A stretch of DNA of 64,000 nt from DATLMR01 sp964615905. Lineage in GTDB: Bacteria > Acidobacteriota > Blastocatellia > UBA7656. Shown one piece after another: positions 7,156-16,068 of the stretch (position 1 is the stretch's first letter; every line of letters starts with the position of its first letter). The notes under the pieces are model-generated. The model was given only the letters and a program-made list of their open reading frames with translations. It made no database searches and was not told the origin of the DNA. The stretch is from the NCBI GenBank assembly GCA_964615905.1, contig CAZTUB010000007.1:271939-335938 (forward strand), read 5' to 3'. A program made the position numbers and the translations under genes.

Positions 7156-9258
7156 CTACTCGATTACGAAATCGGCGCGTCGTTCGAGATCGACTTTGCC
7201 CTTATCGCCTTGCAAGGTTACAACCAGCGCGTAACGCCCGCGCATGGGAGGCAGCTTGAACTTGGTCCCCTGCGGCGCGGCAGTCGGGTCGGCCGCCTGC
7301 GCGGGGCCGATGCCGAGCGGGCTGTCGAACAGCACTTTCCCGGAATTCGAGTCGATCAGCTTCACCTGCTGTGTGTAGCCCTGAAGGCTCTTGGGCGGGT
7401 TATAGAGTACGTAGCGAATCTCCATCTCTTCACCCGGCTTGAAATTGTTGCTGCCGTCGAAGCCCGGCTGACCAGGCGTTTGAAGAATCAAGCTCGACAG
7501 CGCGGGGTACTTCTTATTTTTCAGGTCGGGGACTTCGAAGAACTGGTAGGCGGAGCCGAGCATCCCCGTCGCCCTCTCGCGGACCACTGCGCGGACCTGA
7601 TAGCTGCCCGGCTCAAGCTGCGTGAATGTCTTCACGTATGTGAACCCATCGGTCTTTAGCTTCTGGCGCGCGTCAGGGTCTTTGGTGAAATCGTAGTTGA
7701 CGGTCGTTCGCACTTCGCCCACGGGCTGGTCTTTCCCGGAAGCAAAGACGACCATCATAATGTCGTAGGCCGATGTCTGCTGGGGCGCGGTTGCGGCGGG
7801 TAGGCTCAAGTACCTGCGGCCCACGTGAAGCCCTGTCAGTATTGTCTGCTCTCCCTTTTCAGGAACCACGTTGGCGACTATATCGAGCCGCAGATCGGTT
7901 CGCTGGACAGGCGAGATGATAGCGGCGAGCATCTCGGTCCCTGTCCCTCTTGCCGTCTCCTCGTTAAGCGCGAGATACCCTTTGCGGCTTCTGACGATAA
8001 GGTCCGGCTTGCCTTTGACGGTGACGACCAGCCTGTGAAACTTGTTGTCGGGCGTGGCGGCCGGGGTGAACCCGACTACGTAATACGTGCTCGAATCCTC
8101 GACCGCTCTTTGAAGACCCGTGCCGAGGCTGTTGGTGTTTGCGATCACCTCGCCGCCCGTCGCAAGCGCGAGCGCGTGGGCTCCGCCGAGGTTCTGGAAG
8201 TCTGTATAAGCCGTGCTTGCGTCGCGGTTGCGCTGGTTGATAGCGGCAATCGAGCTGCGCTCGCTCGCCTGGGTGTTGCCCGCGCGAAGACCGCCCGCGT
8301 CGAGCGCGTAAATGCTTATGCCGCTCCGGCGAGCCCTGTCAATAACGCGGTTGACCTGCGAGGAAACGTCGTAATCGGTCCCGCCGGACGTGTAGAGTTG
8401 CTCCGTCATCAAGACGGCGATCTTGCGGCCGGGCAACTCGGCCATGCTCTTGAACAGAGAGTCGAGCGTGGCGAGAGTATTTCGCGTGGTCTGAGAAGAT
8501 AAGGAGAGCAGGGTCCGAGATTCGATTCGCACCTGGTTCTCGATCATCTCTTTGGTCATCCCGGCGAAGGTGCTTTCGTCCTGCGCGAGCCGCGTAACGA
8601 CCGTGTCGAGCATTTGCTGGTCGCCCTGGTCGATGCGCGCGGCTTCGGCAGGGGTAAGGTTCAACCTCGCGCTGTTCTTCTCGACTGCGCCTGTCTGCGC
8701 AGCTATGCGATTGAGCGCGGCCAGCAACCGTTGCTTGTCGGTTGTGAACTGCTGCAAAGCGCCGAGGTACCCGCCCGTCGAAGTTATCGATACCATGTCT
8801 TCCGGGGAGACCTGCGTGTTTATATAATCGACCAGTGATTTTCGGGCCCTGTTGAAATTCTCAGGCGAGATATTGTATGTATCAAAAAGGAGTGCAATGA
8901 AGCGGCCTTGAAACGGCATGGCTAGCGGCGAAGCCTGAGCGCGAGCGGCCGCCGCGCCGCCCTGCGTGGCTGTGGCCGCAAGCTCTGTCCGCCCCTTTGA
9001 GCCTTCGAACGCATAGAAGAAGTCGATCTTCTGAGGCTGGCCTTCATCCGTCACTTCGAAATCGGCTGCGGTAAGCCCGTTTATTCGCCTCCCGGTCTTG
9101 TCTGTCACGATGACGTCGAGTTGAACGGATGATGTGGCGAGACGGATAGGCTCGTCCTGGGCCGGTTGAGCGGGCGGAGTCTGCGCAGGCTGTTGCGGGA
9201 AGACCGTAACGACCTGCGTGAGGGAAAGGACTATTATCGTAAGGACTTTCAATATCAT
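7156..9258 (-). CDS. VWFA-related Acidobacterial domain protein (copy 2)
   Basis: 700 residues, signal peptide at the N-terminus (hydrophobic residues 4-20), then a Pro/Gln-rich linker and DVIVTDKTGRRINGL. The von Willebrand A fold starts at FIALLFDTYNISPEN, and the family marker YYVVGFTP is present around residue 400. The closing segment (KLPPMRGRYALVVTLQGDKG) is parallel to copy 1. It is probably exported and anchored or periplasmic, with unknown function. It probably forms one transcript with copy 1 (84-base gap containing a hairpin). Regulation is not visible beyond an upstream gap of about 125 bases shared with the thiolase terminator. Confidence 0.88.
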   Translation of the reverse strand: MILKVLTIIVLSLTQVVTVFPQQPAQTPPAQPAQDEPIRLATSSVQLDVIVTDKTGRRINGLTAADFEVTDEGQPQKIDFFYAFEGSKGRTELAATATQGGAAAARAQASPLAMPFQGRFIALLFDTYNISPENFNRARKSLVDYINTQVSPEDMVSITSTGGYLGALQQFTTDKQRLLAALNRIAAQTGAVEKNSARLNLTPAEAARIDQGDQQMLDTVVTRLAQDESTFAGMTKEMIENQVRIESRTLLSLSSQTTRNTLATLDSLFKSMAELPGRKIAVLMTEQLYTSGGTDYDVSSQVNRVIDRARRSGISIYALDAGGLRAGNTQASERSSIAAINQRNRDASTAYTDFQNLGGAHALALATGGEVIANTNSLGTGLQRAVEDSSTYYVVGFTPAATPDNKFHRLVVTVKGKPDLIVRSRKGYLALNEETARGTGTEMLAAIISPVQRTDLRLDIVANVVPEKGEQTILTGLHVGRRYLSLPAATAPQQTSAYDIMMVVFASGKDQPVGEVRTTVNYDFTKDPDARQKLKTDGFTYVKTFTQLEPGSYQVRAVVRERATGMLGSAYQFFEVPDLKNKKYPALSSLILQTPGQPGFDGSNNFKPGEEMEIRYVLYNPPKSLQGYTQQVKLIDSNSGKVLFDSPLGIGPAQAADPTAAPQGTKFKLPPMRGRYALVVTLQGDKGKVDLERRADFVIE

Positions 9259-9333
9259 TCTGCTACCTCTAGTTTTGGATTGATTGATGCGCTAGATGCC
9301 TGCCCTGACTTCCACTGCGCGGGCAGGACTAAA

Positions 9334-9369
9334 GAAGGTCGGCAGCCACCCCGTTCACCGCCGACCTTC
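9334..9369 (-). terminator. Probable terminator of the thiolase gene
   Basis: A perfect 10-base stem (GAAGGTCGGC and GCCGACCTTC) with a 16-base loop begins 15 bases past the thiolase stop codon. On the minus strand it is followed by TTTAG, a weak U-tract, so termination may be partial. Confidence 0.5.
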
Positions 9370-9383
9370 GTATTAAAACCCGG

Positions 9384-10565
9384 CTAGAACGCCTCGACGA
9401 TCATGGCGATGCCCTGACCGCCGCCGATGCACGCCGTAGCGAGGCCGTACTTCTTGCCTCGTCGTTTCAATTCGTGCAGCACCGTGAGAACGAGCCTCGT
9501 GCCGGAAGCAGCCAGCGGGTGACCGAGCGCGATGGCCCCTCCGTTTACATTTGTGCGCTGGCGGTCGAGGCCAAGCTCGCGCTCGACTGCGATAAACTGG
9601 CCTGCGAACGCCTCGTTGACTTCGACCAGGTCCATCTGGTCGAGGCCGAGCCCGGCCGCTTCAAGCGCCTTGCGCGAAGCGGGGACTGGGCCGATGCCCA
9701 TGATCTCAGGCGGGACCCCCGCGATGCCCCAGGAGACTATGCGCCCAAGCGGCTGGGTTTCGAGCCTTCGGGCAGTATCTTCATCTGCGATGACAACCAC
9801 GGCTGCGCCGTCGACAATTCCCGACGCGTTGCCCGCTGTAACAAAGCCGTCTTTTGAGAAAGCGGGCTTGAGTTTTGCGAGCCCTTCGATTGTGGTGTCG
9901 GGACGAAGGTGGTCGTCACGCTCAAAAAGCGTCGTTCCCTTGCGGGTCTTTATTTCGACAGCGACCACTTCATCCGCCAGGCGGCCTGACTCCCAGGCTT
10001 CAGTTGCGCGCTTCTGGCTCAGCAGCGCGAACTCGTCTTGCTCGTCGCGTGAAATATCGTGTTTGCGCGCGAGGTTTTCAGCCGTCTGCGCCATGTAATA
10101 CCCGCAATGTGTGTCGAGAAGGGCGACCATCAGCGAGTCTTCGAGCTTGCCTTCGCCGAGCCTGTAACCCCATCGCGCGCCGCGTAAGACGTGCGGAGCC
10201 TGGCTCATCGACTCCATCCCGCCCGCGAGCACAGTGCTTGCTTCGCCAAGCTGTATCATCTGCGCGCCAGAGATGATCGACTGAATCCCTGAGCCGCAGA
10301 GCCTGTTGACCGTAAGAGCGGGCTTGTCGATTGCCACGCCCGCTTTGAGCGCGACGTGGCGCGCCCCGTAAATCGCATCGCCCGATGTTTGGAGCGCGTT
10401 GCCGATAACCGTGTGATCTACCATGTCGGGCGCGACCCGGCTGCGCTCCATCGCTGCGCGCGCGGCTATCGCCCCAAGCTCGATTGCCGACAGGTCGCGA
10501 AGCTCCCCGCCGTACTCACCCATAGGCGTTCTCGCGCCGCCCAGTACAAGAATCTCTTTCGCCAT
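9384..10565 (-). CDS. Acetyl-CoA C-acetyltransferase (thiolase)
   Basis: 393 residues, usual length for degradative or biosynthetic thiolases. The nucleophilic cysteine is in NRLCGSGIQS (about residue 90), and the C-terminal signatures GHPLAASGTR and CIGGGQGIA carry the catalytic His and Cys. It condenses two acetyl-CoA to acetoacetyl-CoA, or the reverse, in the cytoplasm, and pairs functionally with the hydroxybutyryl-CoA dehydrogenase at 2.7-3.6 kb. The start is placed at the ATG at 10565 because GGGGAG lies just upstream; an in-frame TTG at 10577 is the less likely alternative. A hairpin terminator follows the gene. Confidence 0.93.
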   Translation of the reverse strand: MAKEILVLGGARTPMGEYGGELRDLSAIELGAIAARAAMERSRVAPDMVDHTVIGNALQTSGDAIYGARHVALKAGVAIDKPALTVNRLCGSGIQSIISGAQMIQLGEASTVLAGGMESMSQAPHVLRGARWGYRLGEGKLEDSLMVALLDTHCGYYMAQTAENLARKHDISRDEQDEFALLSQKRATEAWESGRLADEVVAVEIKTRKGTTLFERDDHLRPDTTIEGLAKLKPAFSKDGFVTAGNASGIVDGAAVVVIADEDTARRLETQPLGRIVSWGIAGVPPEIMGIGPVPASRKALEAAGLGLDQMDLVEVNEAFAGQFIAVERELGLDRQRTNVNGGAIALGHPLAASGTRLVLTVLHELKRRGKKYGLATACIGGGQGIAMIVEAF

Positions 10566-10931
10566 TTTTCTCCCCAAGCAATTTAGAATGTAAACGGACT
10601 TTTGAAATCAGCCTCCCGCCCGGCACGAGCGAGAGCGTTTCGGATCGGTATCCAAAATCAGACTGGCGATACCTGCTTGATTCTGGAAGCTGATTGCTGA
10701 CTATAAACTTACCAGAATTCGTTTATACCAATCAATCAAAGAACAGTTTGAAAGGTCTTTGTTGCAAAGAGAATTGTCGGCAGCCGCCGGCCGCTCAAAG
10801 GTGAAACAGCGGTTGGTTGTCAACCGTATAGCTTTCCGTTAAAATCAGAAATGTAAAAGTCTAGGCCACGCGCTAGCGCAGGGTGTCCGACGACTTTGCT
10901 CCTGATGTTATTACCGAGGAGAGACTCAAAG
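10566..10931. other. Divergent intergenic region
   Basis: 366 bases between the thiolase and the protease genes, which are transcribed away from each other. One good sigma-70-like promoter for the rightward gene is seen (separate entry). I see no RNA gene or small coding region here. The segment around 10600-10640 is GC-rich, while 10680-10760 is AT-rich and could hold the leftward promoter. Confidence 0.5.
10817..10845 (+). promoter_or_regulatory. Sigma-70-like promoter for the C-terminal processing protease
   Basis: TTGTCA at 10817-10822 and TAAAAT at 10840-10845 are separated by exactly 17 bases. The expected transcript start is near 10852, about 80 bases before the ATG. Confidence 0.5.
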
Positions 10932-12587
10932 ATGAAACCACGGAAACGGTACTGGTTGCTGGTGGCGGCACTTATTATGCCCCTCACGTTCGCCGGGGCG
11001 CACCCCGGACAGCGCGTGATGGGTCAGAACGGCGATGAAGCTACTAACCGTCAAAAGATCGCCGAAGATTATGCGAGGGCTTTGCTCGTAGCGAAAGACA
11101 ACTACGCGGGTACAATAGATTTTGACAGGCTGAACAAGTCGTCTATTTTAGGGATGCTTCATCAGCTCGACCCGCACTCTTCCTACTTCGACCGTAAAGA
11201 GTGGGAGTCCTTCATGAACGATCAGCGCAGTCGTTATTCCGGCATCGGCGCGACGATTGCCCAGCGCAACAATGTCGTCTATGTGATGTCGCCTTTTGCC
11301 GGAACGCCCGCGCACAAGGCGGGCATCCGCTACGGCGACCAGATCGTGGCAATCGACAACGAATCGACCGAAGGGTGGACGTCGACGCAGGTATCGGGCA
11401 AGCTGCTCGGACCCGAAGGCACTCAGGTGACGGTAAAGATAGCGCGCCTGGGCGTCAGCCAGCCCATCGAGTTCAAGATCACCCGCGCATCGGTCCCGCT
11501 TCCTTCGATTGCCAACTATTACATGCTCCCCGGCGGCGTCGGCTATATCAATCTTCAACGCGGCTTCAACACGACCACACACGAAGAGATGAAGAACGCC
11601 TTGCAGGAGCTGCGCGACCAGGGGATGACTTCGCTCGTCCTGGACCTGCGCGGCAACCGTGGCGGGCTTGTCGATCAGGCCTGGAAAGTCGCGAACATCT
11701 TCCTTTATAAGGGACAGAAAGTAGTATCAATGCGGGGCCGCCCAGGCGTCTTCCCGCCGGTTGACCGGTCGGCCTTCAACAATAACCCGGATGATTACCC
11801 GATTGTCGTCTTGATAAACGGCGGCTCGGCATCGGCCGCCGAGATCGTCGCCGGAGCGCTGCAAGATCACGACCGCGCGCGGCTGGTTGGCGAAAACAGC
11901 TTCGGCAAGGGGCTTGTGCAAAATGTCTTCCCGCTTTCGGACGGCTCAGGGCTTACGCTTACGACCGGCAAGTATTACACGCCGAGCGGGCGGCTGATAC
12001 AGCGCGAATACGAAGGGCGCTCGTTCTACGACTATTACCTGCAACGTGGCGATAAGGAAGCTGTCCACAAGACCGAAGAGAAGACGACCGATTCGGGTCG
12101 CAAGGTCTACGGCGGCGGCGGCATCGACCCCGATGTCGAGGTAAAGTACCCGGCCAGGGATATTGAAGTCACGCGGACCTGGCTTGAGCCGACGTTCCAG
12201 TTTGCCCGCGCGCTCGTGGCGGGCCAGGTGCCGGGTCTTTCCGAGTACAAGATCGACCGCGCGGCTGACCACTCGCACGTTCTCAAACCCGAAGAGTACG
12301 TCATAAGCGACAAGGCTCTGGCGGCGTTTAAGAACTTCCTGCGCGAGCGCAAAGACCTGAGGGTGGACCCGGCTCGCGTCGATAAGGATGCTGCATATCT
12401 CAAGCGGCAGCTCCGTTACGAAGTGGTGACGGCGGCCTACGGGCAGGAAGTAGCCTATCAGGTGCAGCTCGAAGGCGACCTTCAGATGCAGCGCGCGATT
12501 CAGGAGGTGCCGAAGGCAAAGGTCATGGCCGACGACATACGGCGCATTCGCGCCTCGGCGCGCGGCGGCGAGCCTCGCAGGGACTAG
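10932..12587 (+). CDS. S41-family C-terminal processing peptidase
   Basis: 551 residues with an N-terminal signal peptide (MKPRKRYWLLVAALIMPLTF). The order is a short helical N-region, a PDZ domain at about 100-190 (SPFAGTPAHKAGIRYGDQI) and a protease core with DLRGNRGGLVDQ. The catalytic Ser lies in NGGSASAAEIVAGALQDHDRA and the Lys in GENSFGKGLVQ, the Ser-Lys dyad of CtpA/Prc. It should degrade or trim proteins from their C-termini in the periplasm. The C-terminal 150 residues are a family-typical helical extension. The ATG at 10932 is preferred over the ATG at 10896 because GAGGAG lies about 10 bases upstream and the signal peptide begins there. A strong terminator follows. Confidence 0.92.
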   Translation: MKPRKRYWLLVAALIMPLTFAGAHPGQRVMGQNGDEATNRQKIAEDYARALLVAKDNYAGTIDFDRLNKSSILGMLHQLDPHSSYFDRKEWESFMNDQRSRYSGIGATIAQRNNVVYVMSPFAGTPAHKAGIRYGDQIVAIDNESTEGWTSTQVSGKLLGPEGTQVTVKIARLGVSQPIEFKITRASVPLPSIANYYMLPGGVGYINLQRGFNTTTHEEMKNALQELRDQGMTSLVLDLRGNRGGLVDQAWKVANIFLYKGQKVVSMRGRPGVFPPVDRSAFNNNPDDYPIVVLINGGSASAAEIVAGALQDHDRARLVGENSFGKGLVQNVFPLSDGSGLTLTTGKYYTPSGRLIQREYEGRSFYDYYLQRGDKEAVHKTEEKTTDSGRKVYGGGGIDPDVEVKYPARDIEVTRTWLEPTFQFARALVAGQVPGLSEYKIDRAADHSHVLKPEEYVISDKALAAFKNFLRERKDLRVDPARVDKDAAYLKRQLRYEVVTAAYGQEVAYQVQLEGDLQMQRAIQEVPKAKVMADDIRRIRASARGGEPRRD

Positions 12588-12610
12588 TCGCTCGATCTTA
12601 TTGAGCAGCG

Positions 12611-12637
12611 GGCCCGGTCTTTGGCCGGGCCTTTTTT
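12611..12637 (+). terminator. Rho-independent terminator after the protease gene
   Basis: Perfect 7-base stem GGCCCGG/CCGGGCC with a 7-base loop, followed directly by six T. It starts 23 bases after the stop codon at 12587. Confidence 0.85.
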
Positions 12638-12715
12638 ATGGGATAGATTAGTCTCGGTCGAATCCTCCGGTCGTATGTTATACTAGGCGGACCGTAAGGC
12701 ATTTTGGAGGCCTCC

Positions 12716-13927
12716 TTGAAACAGAGATCTTCCGAACAGGCAGAGCTATTAAAGCTATGGACGAAAGTGGTGATCCGCGTCCTGCTGGTGATCGGCCTGG
12801 TCATCGTGGTCTTTTGGGCGCTATACGCTCTGCGCACAGTGCTGCTGCTTCTGGTCCTTTCGATCTTCTTCTGTTACATGATCGCCCCGCTCGTCCGAGT
12901 CTTCGAACAGCCCGTCTACGTATCGAATCGAGAGATCAGGTTGCCTCGCGGCGCGGCCATAATCGTCGTCTATGTGCTGATGGGCACGGTCTTTTATGTG
13001 GGGCTTCAACTGTTCCTGCCGATTCTCTGGCAGCAGGTCACAGACCTCGGCAACAACCTGCCGAACTATGTTCAGGGCGTGACAACATCGGTTAACAAGG
13101 CGTTTAACGACGCGAACGGGTGGGTGGGGCATCTGAAGCTTCCACAAAAATGGCGCGACTATCTGATAAGCCAGGCCAGCCACCTCGCAGAATCATTGCT
13201 CCTTTTTGTCGGCGTGCTTCTGCCGGGCGTATGGAGTTTTCTGCTCCGCCTGCCCTGGCTCATCCTGATTCCAGTGCTCTCGTTCTTCCTTTTGAAAGAC
13301 GCTCCTTATTTCGAGCGCGCGGCTGTCGAGCTTGTCCCTGAGCGGTTGCAGAAACGGTTCCACTACCTCCTGCTCGACGTAAGCAAGACGATTGCCGCAT
13401 ACATACGCGCGCAGATAACGGCCTGCATAGCGGTCGGCGCGATAACGACTGTGGGCTTCGGGTTGATCGGCGTCCCTTACGCGGTGGTGCTCGGCGCGGT
13501 CTGCGCCGTCCTGGAATTTCTGCCGATGGTCGGGCCGCTTCTTTCTGCCGTCATAGTCTTTTCGATCTCGCTTACAATCTCGGTCAAGATGGCGTTTGTC
13601 GTGGCGTTGTTCCTGATAATACTTCGCATCGTGCAGGACTACATCATCTATCCGCGCATCGTGGGGCAGGGGATCAAGATGCACCCGCTCGTCGTCGTGC
13701 TTGCGATCTTTGGCGGGGCAGAGGTCGGAGGGCTGGCAGGCGTTTTCCTCGCAATCCCGTTCGTCGCGCTTTTGATCGTCGGCTATAACCATTTTCTCGC
13801 GTACAAAGGATTGCGCGAGCTGAAGCCGACGGCGACCGGCAACCTGACGGTCATAGCTGTTGACGAAGCGCCTGATCGTGTTCCGCCTGAACCGGAAGTG
13901 AGCGCTTCAGGCTCGTTGAGAGACTAA
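12716..13927 (+). CDS. AI-2E family transporter-like membrane protein (copy 1)
   Basis: About 403 residues with the PerM/AI-2E (PF01594-type) layout. There are two or three N-terminal membrane helices, a central soluble helical stretch (about 100-170), then five C-terminal helices. Family signatures include LLRLPWLILIPVLSFFLLKD and the closing QGIKMHPLVVVLAIFGGAEVGGLAGVFLAIPFVALL. Members are diverse exporters, some for autoinducer-2 and some Na+/H+ antiporters; the substrate here is unknown. I prefer the TTG at 12716 as start because GGAGG lies at 12706-12710; a TTG at 12704 is also in frame. The ParA-like gene follows after 6 bases, suggesting one operon. A second copy lies at 38.3 kb. Confidence 0.88.
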   Translation: MKQRSSEQAELLKLWTKVVIRVLLVIGLVIVVFWALYALRTVLLLLVLSIFFCYMIAPLVRVFEQPVYVSNREIRLPRGAAIIVVYVLMGTVFYVGLQLFLPILWQQVTDLGNNLPNYVQGVTTSVNKAFNDANGWVGHLKLPQKWRDYLISQASHLAESLLLFVGVLLPGVWSFLLRLPWLILIPVLSFFLLKDAPYFERAAVELVPERLQKRFHYLLLDVSKTIAAYIRAQITACIAVGAITTVGFGLIGVPYAVVLGAVCAVLEFLPMVGPLLSAVIVFSISLTISVKMAFVVALFLIILRIVQDYIIYPRIVGQGIKMHPLVVVLAIFGGAEVGGLAGVFLAIPFVALLIVGYNHFLAYKGLRELKPTATGNLTVIAVDEAPDRVPPEPEVSASGSLRD

Positions 13928-13933
13928 CCTTTT

Positions 13934-14686
13934 ATGAGTAAATTGATAACAATCGCTGCATCGAAGGGCGGGACCGGCAAGACGACTACGACCTGGAATC
14001 TGGGCTTCGGGCTGGCGCTCGCCGGGGCTCGCGTGCTTCTTGTCGATTGCGACCCCCAGGATAATCTGAGGATCATCGCGGGGCTTGAAGCCAGCAAGGA
14101 TTCTGTCGCGTCGGCTATAGATTCGGGCGCGGCGCGACCGGCCGAGCTGAGGGAAGGGATATGGGTGCTGCCGAGCGGTGGCCGCAGGCTCTTACAACTC
14201 ATACAGTCGTCCGACGGGCTCAGGACGATCACGACCCCGCTCAGGCGTGCTATCAGCAACTGGAACGAGGATGGCGTAGATTTTGTCCTCTTCGACTGCC
14301 CGCCGGAGTTTGGAAGGATGACCCAGGCGGCGCTGTCGCTTTCCGACTACCTGCTGATACCGTGCATATCGACGTGGCTCGGGCTGCGGTCAATCGACCA
14401 GATGGTCGAGTTTATAGACGCTCACGCGCGCGACGCACATATTGAAAGCGACCGGACCGGCGTTGTGATGACCTTTTACACGACGCGCCGCGCAGGGCCT
14501 GAGGCTGTCAGGCAGGAGGCAAAGAAGATATTTCGCAACCGCCTCTTGAAAACATTGATCCGCGAACGCACGGAGCTGGATTACTCGCAGGAAGCGCAAA
14601 AGTCTGTCTTTGAATATGCGCCTCACAGCGACGGGGCGCAGGATTACACATCGCTCGTCAAAGAGGTTATAAAACGGGTCGGCTAG
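13934..14686 (+). CDS. ParA/MinD-type P-loop ATPase, orphan
   Basis: 250 residues. It begins with the deviant Walker A of the ParA family, SKGGTGKTTTTWNLG (signature Lys then GKTT), followed by LLVDCDPQDNL (Walker A') and DFVLFDCPPEFG (Walker B). Family members form dynamic ATP-dependent dimers on DNA or membrane to segregate plasmids, chromosomes or protein complexes. No parB, parS-like repeat or partner gene is adjacent, so this is not a recognisable segregation locus. It sits 6 bases behind the AI-2E-type permease. Its stop overlaps the stop of the convergent TlpA-like gene by four bases (CTAG). Confidence 0.9.
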   Translation: MSKLITIAASKGGTGKTTTTWNLGFGLALAGARVLLVDCDPQDNLRIIAGLEASKDSVASAIDSGAARPAELREGIWVLPSGGRRLLQLIQSSDGLRTITTPLRRAISNWNEDGVDFVLFDCPPEFGRMTQAALSLSDYLLIPCISTWLGLRSIDQMVEFIDAHARDAHIESDRTGVVMTFYTTRRAGPEAVRQEAKKIFRNRLLKTLIRERTELDYSQEAQKSVFEYAPHSDGAQDYTSLVKEVIKRVG

Positions 14687-15327
14687 CGCGCGGCCGCCAG
14701 CGCCTGCTCGATAAACTGCTCGGCCTCCGATTCGATGATTTCACCCGACACGGTGTAGATGTGGTTGGCCAGCGCGTTCAGCTTGTTCACCTCAAGAATG
14801 TCCTCTCGTTTCAAGATCACATAAAACGGCGTGCCCCATTTTCGCTTGTCGCCGACGGCGCTCCGAAAACGGTAGTGCTGGGACTTCTGGCGGTCGCTCT
14901 GCTTGCTCGTCTCGACCACTACAGGGTAATCGACCCCTATGCGTTTCATATGAACGCGGACTTCTTCGGCGTCCGAATATTCCGAGACGAGTACGACCCC
15001 CAACCCGCGACTCTTGTACTTGTCGTGCAGCCGCTTTACGATGTGGCCGTTGTTGTTGCTGTTCTCGCACCACCCGGCGATGTAGCCTACTATCACCATA
15101 CGTTTGTCTGTAGCAAAGTCGCGGAGGTTCAAGGTCTTGCCGTCAGTCGTCTTGAGCGTAAAACTCGTATAATCCATGAACCGCTCGACGATTGGCGCAG
15201 GCTCCGGGTCGCTCCCCGGCGCTCGCGAGATGGCCGTCCCGGCCAGGATAAAGACCGACAAAAGCAGGGCCGTTACCCTAAAGGTTCGCTCGAACAACTG
15301 CTTATGGATTTGGATTTGATGCATCAT
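14683..15327 (-). CDS. TlpA/redoxin-like exported protein with a single active-site cysteine
   Basis: 214 residues. A hydrophobic segment at about 19-34 acts as signal peptide or anchor. The thioredoxin fold starts near SFTLKTTDGKTLNLRDF, and the site where CxxC is expected reads GWCENSNN (C87 only); C87 is the only Cys in the protein. The cis-proline strand GTPFYVIL is conserved. With one cysteine it cannot work as a classical dithiol thioredoxin; peroxiredoxin-like or monothiol chemistry, or heme/metal binding, are possible. Probably periplasmic. Convergent with the parA-like gene. Confidence 0.75.
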   Translation of the reverse strand: MMHQIQIHKQLFERTFRVTALLLSVFILAGTAISRAPGSDPEPAPIVERFMDYTSFTLKTTDGKTLNLRDFATDKRMVIVGYIAGWCENSNNNGHIVKRLHDKYKSRGLGVVLVSEYSDAEEVRVHMKRIGVDYPVVVETSKQSDRQKSQHYRFRSAVGDKRKWGTPFYVILKREDILEVNKLNALANHIYTVSGEIIESEAEQFIEQALAAAR

Positions 15328-15339
15328 TATGTTTATACT
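15310..15339 (+). promoter_or_regulatory. Possible promoter for the thymidylate-kinase pair
   Basis: TTGGAT (15310-15315) and TATACT (15334-15339) with an 18-base spacer lie just before the ATG at 15361. The -35 box overlaps the start of the divergent TlpA-like gene. Confidence 0.35.
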
Positions 15340-15360
15340 TTACGGGAGCGGTTATAGCTT

Positions 15361-16062
15361 ATGCAAATGTACGGCGACCACAAATTTCCGGGCAAGCTCT
15401 TTATAGTCGAGGGCATTGACGGCTCCGGCAAATCCACGCAGCTCAGCTTGCTGCGTCAATGGCTCAGGCGCGAAGGCTACATGGTCTTTTTCAGCGAGTG
15501 GAACTCCTCGCCGCTCGTCAAAGAGACTACTCGACGCGGCAAAAAGAAGCAGATGTTCACGCCGTCAACCTTCTCGCTCATACACTCGACCGATCTGGCG
15601 GACCGCATCGAGCGCCACATCATACCGCCGTTGAAAGCGGGCGCGATAGTTCTTGCCGACCGCTACATCTACACCGCCTTCGCGCGCGACGGCGCTCGCG
15701 GGGTCGGCCCGCAATGGGTTCGCGAGCTTTATCGCTTCGCCGTCAAACCTACAATCGCATTTTACTTTCGCGTGCCGCTCGACGTTTCGCTCAAGCGAAT
15801 CCTCGGCGCGCGCGCAGGGCTCAAGTACTACGAAGCGGGGATGGACCTGGGGTTGTCTGACGACATAGAGGAGAGCTTCAAGCTCTTCCAGGGGATGATA
15901 AAAGACCGCTACGAGGAGATGGTCGACGAATTCGGTCTAACGGTCATCGACGCGACTCAGTCGATTGAGCAGCAGCAGAATCGTGTGCGCGCGATTGTCG
16001 AGCAAGAGTTACAGGGAGTGCCAAAGCACCCGGCCCCCGCGCTTTCGTTTGAAGAGGACTAA
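15361..16062 (+). CDS. tmk: Thymidylate kinase-like protein (intact P-loop)
   Basis: 233 residues. The P-loop EGIDGSGKST (K24) and the DRYIYTAFARDG motif match dTMP kinase, which makes dTDP from dTMP and ATP. The length is slightly above the usual 205-215. The LID region (GARAGLKYYEAGMDLGL) differs from the classical RxxxxD/R arrangement, so the substrate may differ from dTMP. It is followed after 6 bases by a paralogue with a changed P-loop. Whether this pair is the cell's housekeeping dTMP kinase cannot be decided from the window. Confidence 0.8.
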   Translation: MQMYGDHKFPGKLFIVEGIDGSGKSTQLSLLRQWLRREGYMVFFSEWNSSPLVKETTRRGKKKQMFTPSTFSLIHSTDLADRIERHIIPPLKAGAIVLADRYIYTAFARDGARGVGPQWVRELYRFAVKPTIAFYFRVPLDVSLKRILGARAGLKYYEAGMDLGLSDDIEESFKLFQGMIKDRYEEMVDEFGLTVIDATQSIEQQQNRVRAIVEQELQGVPKHPAPALSFEED

Positions 16063-16068
16063 AAGGGT

